Program-made: the position numbers and the translations under genes | Shown here: positions 1 to 7,940 of the stretch, piece by piece | Position numbering within the stretch: the first letter of the stretch is position 1 | Layout of the letters: each line of letters opens with the position of its first letter | NCBI GenBank assembly: GCA_002493625.1 | Contig: DKZK01000009.1 | Location: 12,160-71,890 of the forward strand | Direction of reading: 5' to 3' | DNA: 59,731 nucleotides | From: Lachnospiraceae bacterium UBA7076 | Lineage (GTDB): Bacteria > Bacillota > Clostridia > Lachnospirales > Lachnospiraceae | The notes under the pieces: model-generated | What the model was told of the DNA's origin: nothing | Seen by the model: only the letters and a program-made list of their open reading frames with translations | Databases searched by the model: none

Positions 1-247
1 CAGCATATGTGCTCCGTTAATCATTTTGAACCATGAAATCTGAATAATATAAGGACGCGCGGCATATGATGTTTTATGGTTTTTATATTTTGGAGTTCAG
101 CAAAGTGTCTTTGATATTGCGATTCGTATTTTAGTAAAAGCTGCAAGCTGTGTCTTTAGGTGATTTTGGAGAATTTTTTATAGAGAAATCTAATTTATGA
201 TATATTTTCATATGCCATAAATATCGGACACGTGTGTCTTAAATTAA
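1..247. other. Upstream region of glmS, no gene recognised
   Basis: No reading frame with a ribosome binding site is visible here. The stretch is AT-rich and I could not pick a convincing sigma-A promoter. Many Firmicutes carry the glmS self-cleaving ribozyme directly before glmS, but its conserved AGCGCC-type core is not visible here. The left edge may hold the end of a neighbouring transcript outside the window. Confidence 0.5.
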
Positions 248-268
248 TTGAGAAGGAGAATTGATTAT

Positions 269-2083
269 ATGTGCGGAATCATTGGTTTTACCGGCAGCAA
301 GCCGGCAAAGGATATAATAATTGACGGATTGGAACAGCTTGAGTACAGGGGCTATGACAGCGCGGGACTTGCGCTTTTGCATGAGGGAAAAATCACCGTA
401 AAAAAACGTACGGGCAAGGTTGCTGAACTCAGGAAGCTTTGCGAGGAGGATGATAACCCTGCAAGCTGCGGAATCGGACATACAAGATGGGCTACCCACG
501 GAGGGGTTACGGATGCAAATGCCCATCCTCACAGATGCGGACAGGTAGTGCTGATACACAACGGAATCATTGAAAATTACAGACAGCTTATAACGGAATA
601 CGGGCTTGGCGGAAAGCTTATATCGGAAACCGATACGGAGGTTGTTGCGGCGCTTCTTGATACATTTTACGAGGGCGACCCTGTAAAAGCCATAAAGAAA
701 ACCGTGGGTGCCCTTTCCGGCGCATTTGCGCTGTGCATAATGTTTCAGGATATACCGGACACTATATTTTCCATAAGAAATGTAAGCCCTCTTATTGCAA
801 CGGCTTCGCCGGAGGGGTCTGTGATTGCGTCAGACCTTACGGCTGTGATTGCATTTTCCAAAGAATATTTTGTAGTGCCTGAATATCATATACTTACGCT
901 CACAAAGGATGGAATTGACGTAAGGGACATGAAAGGAAACGAGGTAAAGCCGGAGATACTTTCAGTAAACTGGGATATAGCCAGTGCCAAGAAAGGAGGC
1001 TATCCATTCTTTATGCTGAAGGAAATCTATGAGCAGCCGGACGCAATAAGAAACACTGTTGCGCCGAGGGTAAGCGAAGGGCTGCCGGATTTTTCCACGG
1101 ATGGTATTGATGATGAGGTGTTGCGTGACTGTAAGAGAATTACCGTGGTTGCATGCGGAACCGCAATGCATGCAGGAATGGCAGGAAAGCACATTATAGA
1201 GAATAAGCTCCGCATACCTGTGCAGGTAGAGATAGCGTCGGAATTCAGATACAAAAATCCGATTATTGATAAGGATACGCTCACGATAGTTTTATCCCAG
1301 TCGGGAGAAACCATAGATACTCTTGAGGCGTTAAAGCTTGCAAAGAAAAATGGGTCAAGAGTTATATCAATCGTAAATGTAAAGGGCTCAACCATAGCCC
1401 GCGAAAGCGACTACGTTCTTTACACACACGCCGGACCGGAGATAGCCGTTGCAAGTACAAAGGCATACACGGTACAGGTATCGGCAATGTACCTTATTGC
1501 ATGTAAAATGGGAATGGTAAAGGGTATACTGAACGAGGGGGATGCAAAGCATTTTATGACAAAGCTTATAAATGCCCCTAACATTATTGAGGACACCCTT
1601 AAAATGGCAAATGACATAAAGAGGATTGCAAATCATATTAAGCTTGCCCCTGACGCCTTTTATATAGGCAGGGGACTTGATTACACCATGAGCCTTGAGG
1701 CGGCATTAAAGCTGAAGGAAATTTCCTATGTGCATGCGGAGGCTTATGCGGCAGGAGAGCTTAAGCATGGCACGATTGCGCTCATAACGGAAAATGTTCC
1801 CGTAATAGCCCTTGCAACGCAGGAGGATGTATACGGCAAGGTTATATCCAACATAAGAGAGGTAAAGGCGAGAGGTGCATACGTTGTGCTTGTGAGCATG
1901 GATGAGGAGGTAAACGACCCGTCGATATGTGATAAGCACATCCGCATACCAAAGCTTGAGCCGGAATTTACCGCCTTTGCAACTGCGGTAATTCTGCAGC
2001 TTATCGCATATTACACGTCTGAGGCAAAGGGGCTTGATGTTGATAAGCCGAGAAATCTTGCCAAATCAGTAACGGTGGAATAA
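269..2083 (+). CDS. glmS: Glutamine--fructose-6-phosphate aminotransferase (isomerizing)
   Basis: This cytosolic enzyme converts fructose-6-phosphate and glutamine to glucosamine-6-phosphate, the first committed step to UDP-GlcNAc. The start at 269 places Cys directly after Met (MCGIIGF), as needed for the N-terminal Cys nucleophile of the glutaminase domain, and AGAAGGAGA at 251-259 is a good ribosome binding site. An in-frame TTG at 248 would bury the Cys and is rejected. The glutaminase domain covers about residues 1-230 (GHTRWATHG, HNGIIEN). Two SIS sugar-phosphate domains follow (SQSGETIDT, STKAYT) and the protein ends with the family's LAKSVTVE tail. The length of 604 residues is normal. 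UDP-GlcNAc is also the substrate of PseB further along, so this gene feeds both the cell wall and the flagellar sugar pathway. It appears monocistronic, closed by the terminator at 2100-2135. Confidence 0.97.
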   Translation: MCGIIGFTGSKPAKDIIIDGLEQLEYRGYDSAGLALLHEGKITVKKRTGKVAELRKLCEEDDNPASCGIGHTRWATHGGVTDANAHPHRCGQVVLIHNGIIENYRQLITEYGLGGKLISETDTEVVAALLDTFYEGDPVKAIKKTVGALSGAFALCIMFQDIPDTIFSIRNVSPLIATASPEGSVIASDLTAVIAFSKEYFVVPEYHILTLTKDGIDVRDMKGNEVKPEILSVNWDIASAKKGGYPFFMLKEIYEQPDAIRNTVAPRVSEGLPDFSTDGIDDEVLRDCKRITVVACGTAMHAGMAGKHIIENKLRIPVQVEIASEFRYKNPIIDKDTLTIVLSQSGETIDTLEALKLAKKNGSRVISIVNVKGSTIARESDYVLYTHAGPEIAVASTKAYTVQVSAMYLIACKMGMVKGILNEGDAKHFMTKLINAPNIIEDTLKMANDIKRIANHIKLAPDAFYIGRGLDYTMSLEAALKLKEISYVHAEAYAAGELKHGTIALITENVPVIALATQEDVYGKVISNIREVKARGAYVVLVSMDEEVNDPSICDKHIRIPKLEPEFTAFATAVILQLIAYYTSEAKGLDVDKPRNLAKSVTVE

Positions 2084-2099
2084 GGAATAAAATAATGGG

Positions 2100-2135
2100 G
2101 CTGCGGCACATTGGTTGTATGTGCCGCAGCTTTTT
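2100..2135 (+). terminator. Rho-independent terminator of glmS
   Basis: An 11-bp perfect stem (GCTGCGGCACA at 2100-2110, TGTGCCGCAGC at 2120-2130) is followed by five T at 2131-2135. It lies 17 nt after the glmS stop codon. Confidence 0.9.
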
Positions 2136-2285
2136 AGTTTATGTATACATTTTTTAGATAACTTCCGTCAGGATAGGAGCAGTTAAAAAAAACAGAATTA
2201 TGCGTATACAAAAATGCCATTATCTGCAAAAAAAGGTATTTTATACTGCAAAAATCGCCATTTTAATGAAAAATAAAAAATAATA

Positions 2286-2294
2286 TGTTATAAT
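2286..2294 (+). promoter_or_regulatory. Candidate extended -10 promoter for the LXG module
   Basis: TGTTATAAT reads as an extended -10 element (TGn before TATAAT). No clear -35 is seen in the very A-rich sequence upstream. It lies about 80 nt before the LXG-like gene, whose ribosome binding site is GGGGGGAG just before 2374. Confidence 0.4.
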
Positions 2295-2373
2295 AAAAAA
2301 ATATTGTAATGCTAATAAAGCATCAGATGTAAACATTTATCAGTGAGACAATTCAAAGTGGGGGGGAGATCAT

Positions 2374-4146
2374 ATGCAGCTTGGGGAGATAGACGGGAAA
2401 ATAATAAATCCGGTAAAACTAAAGGAGCAGTGCGCTCTGATTACACAAAATTATGATTATCAAAATGCGTCGTATATTCTTTTATCAGATCGTGTCAATC
2501 TGTTGTGTCAGGAAAGCGGGTTAAAGGGTAACGCTATCACAGGCTTTAAATTTCAGATGAGTAACTATAAGTCAGTTTTTGATGCATTATGCTATGCAAA
2601 TGAGCTGGATAAACATGATATTAATATGCTTAACGAAATCCTTGATTCCGAACTTGGAAGTGATATTCTGGACGGAACGGAGATATTGTATAATATAAAA
2701 CAGGCAGAAGCGGATTATGAGAGATATTTATGGCAAAGAGGATACTGGTATTCCGAGTATTTAAATGCTGAGGCATATGAGGTAATATATATTGATTTAT
2801 GCTATTATACATATAAACATTACGAAAATCTGGCGGATGATGCTGTTGAAGATAAAATGTATTGGGAAAAGCGAGGCGAGCTTTTGCTTGATATAGCTGC
2901 AAGGCTGAGTGGGTTGTTTGTAAACGGAAATGAGTTCAGAGACCACGCAAATAAAGGAATAAATCAAATTGCCACGGCTTTTGATGCCGATACAAATACA
3001 TATACCGAAGGAGATGCTTCATGGAAGGATGAATTGTTGTCTTTTATAGGTGACAGTGTCTATAAGGAAACAGGAGAAATTAACTGGAATCTGGTTAAAC
3101 AGATTCTTTCGAAAGATGCGGATTTTATTTCTGATACGGAATATATGCTGGCAGCATATGCATATATGAATGCAGATGAGAATGAGATGAATGAATTTTT
3201 TATGATGTGCGCAGTTCCTGAAGATGTAGACCGACTTGAGTGGGTAAAATTGTTTAATGCTTATAAAGTAGACAATCTGACTTTTGGCAATAAATGCATA
3301 TTGACACTTGATTCTACAAAAATAGATGGGATTTGCAGGCAGGCAAATGTTTATCAGACAAATCTGCTTGCCATGCGTCGGTATGGAAATTTGGATGACG
3401 CATCGAGCGGTGCTTTAAGGGATGAAAGAGATAATATTATTCAAAGAATAACCGTGGCTCAGACATTGAATGAAATACATTCCTTTTATGGCTCGCGGGA
3501 TGAAAATGATTTTTTTGATTTTGAGTATTGTAATGAGGACTTTGGCCCTGATGCTGATTTAAGGGTTACATACAATTCCATTATGTATGCCACGGATGCA
3601 TCTATGGCATCTCTTGAGTCTCATACAATAACGGTTAGCAATACGTTGAGAAGCAGCGCATTAAATTCATTTTTAATTGATATATTGAAGAAAAATGCAT
3701 TAAAGGAATTAACCTCTTATTCTACAGCTATTGTAGGGGAAAATGTTGGAGGTGAAGCTGTTGATGCTGCCTTGGGAAGTATACCCGGTGGCGGTTTTGC
3801 CGTATTCGGATTGGGGCTTGTGGAGGATTTTTATGAAAATGAAAGGAAATACGCATCCGTCAATGATACATTTGAATGTCTTAAAACAGGGGATGTTGCA
3901 AATACATTTGACTGCTGTGGGAGCATAGTTTTGTATGATGATGATAAAATGAGTGTTTCTATATATGAAGATATAGATACCGATATACTAACGAAAGCTA
4001 TTGGTGGTTTAATGGGAAACAGCAATCTGGATTCGAAGTATCTGCTGGAGCATCCGCTGGAAGTATTTCAGGAGTATCATGCTTACTATTTGGAACACGG
4101 AGGCAACGAGGTTCATGAACTTATAAAGGGTCTTTCACGTTATTAA
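2374..4146 (+). CDS. LXG-like type VII secretion effector candidate
   Basis: This 590-residue protein has no signal peptide. The N-terminal 200 residues are mostly helical and carry a Leu-x-Gly motif (GLKGNA, L50-x-G52) in the context used by LXG-domain proteins exported by type VII systems. A second small-residue-rich stretch lies at about 452-485 (IVGENVGGEAVDAALG, PGGGFAVFGLG). It resembles glycine-zipper segments of membrane-active LXG toxins, but I cannot name a toxin fold. The neighbours support the reading: a membrane-anchored protein 14 nt downstream in the immunity position, then two small helical proteins like the YwqI/YwqH partners of LXG toxins. LXG membership and secretion are inference from motif and context. 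The sequence alone does not prove toxicity, and a non-toxic secreted or cytosolic helical protein remains possible. Confidence 0.55.
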   Translation: MQLGEIDGKIINPVKLKEQCALITQNYDYQNASYILLSDRVNLLCQESGLKGNAITGFKFQMSNYKSVFDALCYANELDKHDINMLNEILDSELGSDILDGTEILYNIKQAEADYERYLWQRGYWYSEYLNAEAYEVIYIDLCYYTYKHYENLADDAVEDKMYWEKRGELLLDIAARLSGLFVNGNEFRDHANKGINQIATAFDADTNTYTEGDASWKDELLSFIGDSVYKETGEINWNLVKQILSKDADFISDTEYMLAAYAYMNADENEMNEFFMMCAVPEDVDRLEWVKLFNAYKVDNLTFGNKCILTLDSTKIDGICRQANVYQTNLLAMRRYGNLDDASSGALRDERDNIIQRITVAQTLNEIHSFYGSRDENDFFDFEYCNEDFGPDADLRVTYNSIMYATDASMASLESHTITVSNTLRSSALNSFLIDILKKNALKELTSYSTAIVGENVGGEAVDAALGSIPGGGFAVFGLGLVEDFYENERKYASVNDTFECLKTGDVANTFDCCGSIVLYDDDKMSVSIYEDIDTDILTKAIGGLMGNSNLDSKYLLEHPLEVFQEYHAYYLEHGGNEVHELIKGLSRY

Positions 4147-4160
4147 AGGAGGTTGAAAAT

Positions 4161-4958
4161 ATGAGTGAAGAAAAAAACAAAAAAAATTTCCGCAAGACAT
4201 CCTTGCTTAAGTATCTGATATTAATCGGAGCCCTGATATTAGTGCTGATTTATATAGTTATACCCCATATAATGGATTTTAGACGGAGAATGAATATAAA
4301 AAAGGATTTGGAAAGCGTCTACCCGGGTTATGAGATTGAGATTGACGAAATAAGATGTGATAAGAAGCCTACTTATTATGAGTCGGATTTAAAAGAACGT
4401 TCTGATTGGTGGTTTATCAAGGCTTTTCCTGAAGAAGGGTTATATTATTTTTCCTTTCATGCGTCAGAAGATTATCTTTCGAAGTTTGCATATGCAGAAG
4501 ATTATTTTCTCTTTGCACGAGGATACGCAACAAAAGATGGAACAGTTATTTTTGACACATATGCCGGGTTGTACTATGCTGATGCAAGCGCTTCGTATTT
4601 TGAAACCGTTGTAGATTTTGAACATAATTTTCCTGAGCTTGACTATTATATTTCAAAAATAAATGGGAATCCGGACAGATATGTACAGACACATGAATGC
4701 ACAACCTTTGAGGGGTATCGAAAAGCAAAAGCTACTTACGAATATTCGGATTTATATGTAAGTATTGTTGATGGAAATGTGGAGACCGTTGAAGAAATAA
4801 AGAAAATACTTCAGGATGCGGATTTTGATATGTATGTTAATTTTTCATGGAAGTCTGCGAATGCTTCCGGTGAATATTCTTTTGGGGAAAGTTTGGGAAA
4901 TTATATCCCTTTTAGGGAAATAGAGGATAGAAATTACCATTTAGAAAACGGTGATTAA
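4161..4958 (+). CDS. Membrane-anchored protein, putative immunity protein of the LXG-like effector
   Basis: The protein has 265 residues. A charged lysine-rich N-terminus is followed by one transmembrane helix at about residues 16-35 (LLKYLILIGALILVLIYIV), so the C-terminal ~225 residues probably lie outside the membrane. No lipobox Cys is present. I do not recognise the extracytoplasmic domain; it is acidic and aromatic-rich. The gene starts 14 nt after the LXG-like gene with AAGGAGG before the ATG, so the two are probably co-transcribed. Downstream position and membrane anchoring fit an immunity protein against a membrane-targeting toxin, but that role is inferred only from position. A frameshifted copy of its 5' end lies at 5112-5185, indicating duplication and loss at this locus. 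Confidence 0.5.
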   Translation: MSEEKNKKNFRKTSLLKYLILIGALILVLIYIVIPHIMDFRRRMNIKKDLESVYPGYEIEIDEIRCDKKPTYYESDLKERSDWWFIKAFPEEGLYYFSFHASEDYLSKFAYAEDYFLFARGYATKDGTVIFDTYAGLYYADASASYFETVVDFEHNFPELDYYISKINGNPDRYVQTHECTTFEGYRKAKATYEYSDLYVSIVDGNVETVEEIKKILQDADFDMYVNFSWKSANASGEYSFGESLGNYIPFREIEDRNYHLENGD

Positions 4959-5006
4959 CGTTATTGATTGTGTCAAGTTTTCTATGAAAAATTTGATATG
5001 TAGTAT

Positions 5007-5107
5007 GTCTGGTGGCAAAGCCGCCGAGACACATCGTCAGCCCATAGAGTTCTTGATTTACAAAGTAAATCGGAACATATGCCAAAGGCAAATATGGAAT
5101 GGCTGAC
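5007..5107. repeat. Cluster of three AAA-loop hairpins, two enclosed by a closing stem
   Basis: Three consecutive stems share an AAA loop: GGTGGC/GCCGCC (5011-5025, flanked by GTCT and GAGAC), GATTTAC/GTAAATC (5055-5071) with GTTC/GAAC outside it, and GCC/GGC (5081-5089) with CATAT/ATATG outside it. The last two are enclosed by GTCAGCC (5036-5042) pairing with GGCTGAC (5101-5107). The result looks like a cloverleaf or a decayed palindromic repeat. It sits between the putative immunity gene and the relic of its duplicate, so it may mark the recombination that made that duplicate. No T-tract follows, so it is not a typical terminator. Confidence 0.55.
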
Positions 5108-5111
5108 GTTC

Positions 5112-5190
5112 AATAAGGGGAGATTGAAAATATGAGTGAAGAAAAAACAAAAAAAATTTCCGCAGGGCATCCTTGCTTAGATATATTGGA
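5112..5190 (+). pseudogene. Relic of the 5' end of a second immunity gene
   Basis: The sequence around 5120-5180 nearly repeats 4150-4207, from the ribosome binding site through the first ~16 codons of the membrane protein gene. The A run after GAAG is one base shorter, which shifts the frame, and similarity ends near 5180. The remaining frame from the ATG at 5132 encodes only 33 residues (beginning MSEEKTKKISAG) and stops at 5233, overlapping the start of the next gene. I read this as a broken, truncated duplicate. A short translated leader coupling to the next gene is a weaker alternative. Confidence 0.7.
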
Positions 5191-5225
5191 AAGGATAATG
5201 AAAGACAAATGGAAGGAGAATAAAA

Positions 5226-5516
5226 ATGAGTGATGAAATTTCTTTGGATGCAGATCTTATTGAGCAGCATTATGAAAGCCTTGTTTCGGGAACAGAGCAG
5301 TGCACTGATTCTGTAGTGGTTGTGTATGATGATGAAACGAATATATCGGTCAGGGATAATTCAAAAAGCGCATATGAAAGGGCGGTAAACATGGAAAAGC
5401 TTGTTGAAAAATGCATTGACGCTGATGCAGGGCATTTGAAAAAGCTTGGGGAGACTTTTTTTACTATGGATGATAATTTATCAGGAGATATAAATGATTT
5501 ACTTTCATTTAATTAG
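5226..5516 (+). CDS. Small helical protein, YwqI/DUF5344-like type VII partner
   Basis: This acidic protein of 96 residues is predicted to form a helical hairpin, with the pattern of small type VII secretion proteins: an N-terminal helix, a central SxSAYERAVN-like stretch and a C-terminal KKLGETFFTMDD segment (LGxxFxxxD). That pattern fits the YwqI-type (DUF5344/TIGR04197) proteins encoded next to LXG toxins in Bacillus and relatives. A strong ribosome binding site (GGAAGGAGA) precedes the ATG. The gene lies 9 nt before the next small gene. Such proteins are thought to bind the LXG domain as targeting partners; here that is inference. They usually lie upstream of the effector, whereas this pair lies downstream. 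Confidence 0.55.
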   Translation: MSDEISLDADLIEQHYESLVSGTEQCTDSVVVVYDDETNISVRDNSKSAYERAVNMEKLVEKCIDADAGHLKKLGETFFTMDDNLSGDINDLLSFN

Positions 5517-5524
5517 GGGGAAAA

Positions 5525-5875
5525 ATGGAAAAGAAAAATGAATGGGAACAGAGGCTTTACGATGCAAAAAATGAACGGGACAGAAGTTATGATTTAAGAA
5601 GTGGATTTTCAAGAAACGCTGACGATCTTTGTGAAGATTTGGATGAAAGAATCAGACGAATGGATCAGTATCTTTCTTCCAGAAGCATGTCTGAAAAAGA
5701 TAAGCTTGAGTATGCTGAAAAAAAGCTGACTGCGCGAAACAGGCGTATGGATTTTGACGACCTGATGGATGATTTAAAAAAACGTATTAATAAGCAATGT
5801 GAAGAAGCTGACGATAACGTACGCGAACTCGAGTATATGGTCAGGGAAATGGAAGAAAAAGATGAAGAAACCTAA
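5525..5875 (+). CDS. Small coiled-coil protein, YwqH/DUF5082-like type VII partner
   Basis: The protein has 116 residues, is very rich in charged residues and is almost entirely helical with coiled-coil character. There is no signal peptide or membrane segment. Size, helicity and pairing with the preceding YwqI-like protein match the YwqH-type (DUF5082) partner of LXG modules. No WxG motif is visible, and the assignment depends mostly on the neighbourhood. The ATG at 5525 follows a GGGGG ribosome binding site, 8 nt after the previous stop, so the two small genes form one unit. The gene ends 17 nt before the convergent lipoprotein gene. Confidence 0.5.
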   Translation: MEKKNEWEQRLYDAKNERDRSYDLRSGFSRNADDLCEDLDERIRRMDQYLSSRSMSEKDKLEYAEKKLTARNRRMDFDDLMDDLKKRINKQCEEADDNVRELEYMVREMEEKDEET

Positions 5876-5892
5876 GTTGTCTTGTCCTTTTC

Positions 5893-6609
5893 TTACTCCT
5901 CTGCGTCCGTATCCGTGGCTGTGCCTCCCTCAACAGCCGTTGCGGTAGAAATCATTGCCGCATCAATTGCCATAAAATCATGGTCGCCGATATAGAAGGT
6001 ATTACCATCTGTAATAATTGTAGCCGTAATCGTCACAGGCTCCCCGTAAGTCATGTTCATGCAGCCCTCATTTAAAATATCAAGCATACCGGAAGAAAAT
6101 TCGGTTTCATATTCGTTCATTGTGTAATTGTTATAGGTTCCTTTTGCAACCTCCTGATTAAAATGCTCCACATAGGCAACAACGTCAGGGGAGGTCTGCA
6201 CAAAAATATTCATGGGATATACCGTCACGTCAACAAAATACTGCGTTCCCGATTTGTACGCCTTTGAAACCTTATAATTTGCCTTGCTGTAAATGTTTTT
6301 TGCAAGCTCCACGTACTTCGGGTACATGTCGGGAGCCTCCGAAATTTCTATGCCGTAAAAGGAAAGAATGCTGTCGGCAAGATACTCGGCGTTCGCTTCA
6401 TAAAGGGCGTCCGCATCCTCCTTGTTTGCGCCTGTGGCTTTTATGTAATCCTCAGTCGCTCCGAGATAGTTAATGGCAATAAGACTCTTGACATAATTCT
6501 GATAACGCTTTTCCTCTCTTTTTTCACATCCGGTCAGAGATAAAATTAAAAACAGAGAAAGAAAAAGCACCGTATATTTTTTAAAATTAATTTCTAATGC
6601 TGATTTCAT
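5893..6609 (-). CDS. Lipoprotein of unknown function
   Basis: The product has 238 residues with a type II signal peptide: a basic N-terminus, a hydrophobic stretch (YTVLFLSLFLILSL) and lipobox LTGC, so it should be lipid-anchored on the outside of the membrane. The start at 6609 is chosen because GGAGG lies 10 nt upstream; the longer frame upstream has no such site. The mature part contains a helical segment followed by a beta-rich region (VDVTVYPMNIFV, EPVTITATIITDGNTFYIG) similar in style to NTF2-like or DUF5105-type lipoproteins common in Lachnospiraceae. I cannot assign a function. It is convergent with the LXG module and has its own upstream region. Confidence 0.75.
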   Translation of the reverse strand: MKSALEINFKKYTVLFLSLFLILSLTGCEKREEKRYQNYVKSLIAINYLGATEDYIKATGANKEDADALYEANAEYLADSILSFYGIEISEAPDMYPKYVELAKNIYSKANYKVSKAYKSGTQYFVDVTVYPMNIFVQTSPDVVAYVEHFNQEVAKGTYNNYTMNEYETEFSSGMLDILNEGCMNMTYGEPVTITATIITDGNTFYIGDHDFMAIDAAMISTATAVEGGTATDTDAEE

Positions 6610-6766
6610 AAATGAAAAACCTCCGGCTAAAATAAGAATAATTTTTATGTAGTCATTATCATAAAAGAAATATAACACAAATAAGTAATAAATGCGATAT
6701 AAAAATATATTATATTTTAGTTACCGTCAAATAAAGAAAAAAATAAGTGCATACTGTCGTTATATG

Positions 6767-6795
6767 TGGTATAATGTGCGTAAACGCACATTATA
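6767..6795 (+). promoter_or_regulatory. Extended -10 promoter overlapping a perfect palindrome
   Basis: TGGTATAAT at 6767-6775 is an extended -10 element. Its TATAAT is the first half of a perfect 12+12-bp inverted repeat with a 2-bp centre (TATAATGTGCGT at 6770-6781, ACGCACATTATA at 6784-6795). A second inverted repeat, CGTCAATC/GATTGACG, lies at 6826-6844. A repressor bound to the palindrome would cover the -10 and start point. The symmetry also creates a TATAAT on the minus strand, so divergent transcription is possible. It probably serves the DivIVA-like gene at 6942. Confidence 0.55.
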
Positions 6796-6941
6796 CTTTG
6801 CGGAAGAATATCGCAAATAGCGCACCGTCAATCTGCGATTGACGATATGGCATAATGTTTGCGGACATCGGCATAAGGTGAAAACAGACACGGAGACGTT
6901 ATTCGGCGTGATATGAAACAGTATTGTGAAAGGGGATTATT

Positions 6942-7787
6942 ATGGAACCACAGTTCAAAACAGCCTCATTTGGCGGATATGATAAAAAAGCAGTTGACGT
7001 ATATATAGAGGACACAAAATCAAGACATGAAAAAGAGGTATCAGAGCTTAAGGCAAACATTTTAAAGCTCAGCGAGACGGTAAAAAACCTGAATACCATG
7101 CGGGAGGTAAATCTTAACGAATCATCAAGCACCATAGATAATCTCAAGAAGGTAAATGATGAGCTGCAGATTGAAATTACACAGCTTAAGAATCAGCTGG
7201 AGACCTACAGAACGAGAGAGGACGAATCTGCAAGCCGATATGAGTCTATTTCAAGGACACTTCTTGAGGCAAGGGAAAGTGCAGATATTCTTATAAATGA
7301 CACAAAAGCAAAATGTGAGCGTCAGCTTGCAGATACACAGGCAGAGTGTGAAAGAATGCAGCGGGAGACAGAGGAATACTGTACGGGTCTTCATAATGAA
7401 ACGGAAAATGAATGTCAGAGGCTTGCAACGGAGACCACCGCAAATTGTGAGAGAATGCGTGTAGAAACCACGAGCGCATGCCAGGAGATGAAGGACAGCA
7501 CATATGCAAACTGTGAAGACCTTAGAAGAAGAACAACGGAGGAAACAGATTCATTACGTGCACAGACACAGGAATACTGTGATAATTTGAGAAAGCAGAC
7601 AGAGGATGAGTGCGAGGAGATTCGCAGTCAGGCAAGGCTTGACGCATACAATGCCCGTATGGCGGTAAAGAGAGAGTGTGAGAATTTAGGAAGCTTCATG
7701 ACAGAGCTTATTTCGTCTGTGGATAATGTCGTAAAAGCATGTGATCAGACGAAAACGATTGCTGCACAGCAGTTTCCGGATTTATAA
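6942..7787 (+). CDS. DivIVA-like coiled-coil protein with an 11-residue cysteine ladder
   Basis: The 281-residue protein opens with a DivIVA-type N-terminal motif (FGGYDKKAVDVYIEDT, residues 10-25), which in this family supports membrane or pole targeting, followed by a long coiled coil. From residue 125 to 246 there are ten Cys at 125, 136, 147, 158, 169, 180, 191, 213, 224 and 246. All are in one 11-residue register; only positions 202 (Thr) and 235 (Ala) are missing. A strict hendecad repeat suggests a right-handed or nearly straight coiled coil with all Cys on one stripe, able to form interchain disulfides or bind metal. The C-terminal ~35 residues leave the pattern. The protein is cytosolic by prediction. 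It is monocistronic, with its own promoter and a large hairpin at 7796. A role in cell-pole or flagellar organisation is inference. Confidence 0.7.
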   Translation: MEPQFKTASFGGYDKKAVDVYIEDTKSRHEKEVSELKANILKLSETVKNLNTMREVNLNESSSTIDNLKKVNDELQIEITQLKNQLETYRTREDESASRYESISRTLLEARESADILINDTKAKCERQLADTQAECERMQRETEEYCTGLHNETENECQRLATETTANCERMRVETTSACQEMKDSTYANCEDLRRRTTEETDSLRAQTQEYCDNLRKQTEDECEEIRSQARLDAYNARMAVKRECENLGSFMTELISSVDNVVKACDQTKTIAAQQFPDL

Positions 7788-7795
7788 AACATGGT

Positions 7796-7896
7796 TGCCG
7801 GTTCAGAAGGTTTAATATGCACATAACGAACCCTTTGTTCTATGTTACAGGCAGTTCGTTATTTGCATATTATACACTGTGAACCGGCAGTTTTCT
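7796..7896 (+). terminator. Large hairpin, probable terminator
   Basis: TGCCGGTTCA (7796-7805) pairs with TGAACCGGCA (7880-7889) and is followed by the T-rich GTTTTCTTTTT. Inside, AATATGCACATAACGAAC pairs imperfectly with GTTCGTTATTTGCATATT, making a stem of about 30 bp. It is much longer than a usual terminator and resembles the other long intergenic palindromes of this window. Confidence 0.65.
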
Positions 7897-7940
7897 TTTT
7901 ATTGATGGAAATGAGAAAAACGCATTATTTTAAAATGTAG

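Noticed and set aside
1..268. glmS ribozyme or riboswitch before glmS
   Set aside because: The conserved ribozyme core is not visible in this stretch, and no strong stem-loop series precedes the start codon.
5132..5233. A real 33-residue gene
   Set aside because: Its sequence is a one-base-shifted copy of the start of the 4161 gene, so a broken duplicate explains it better.
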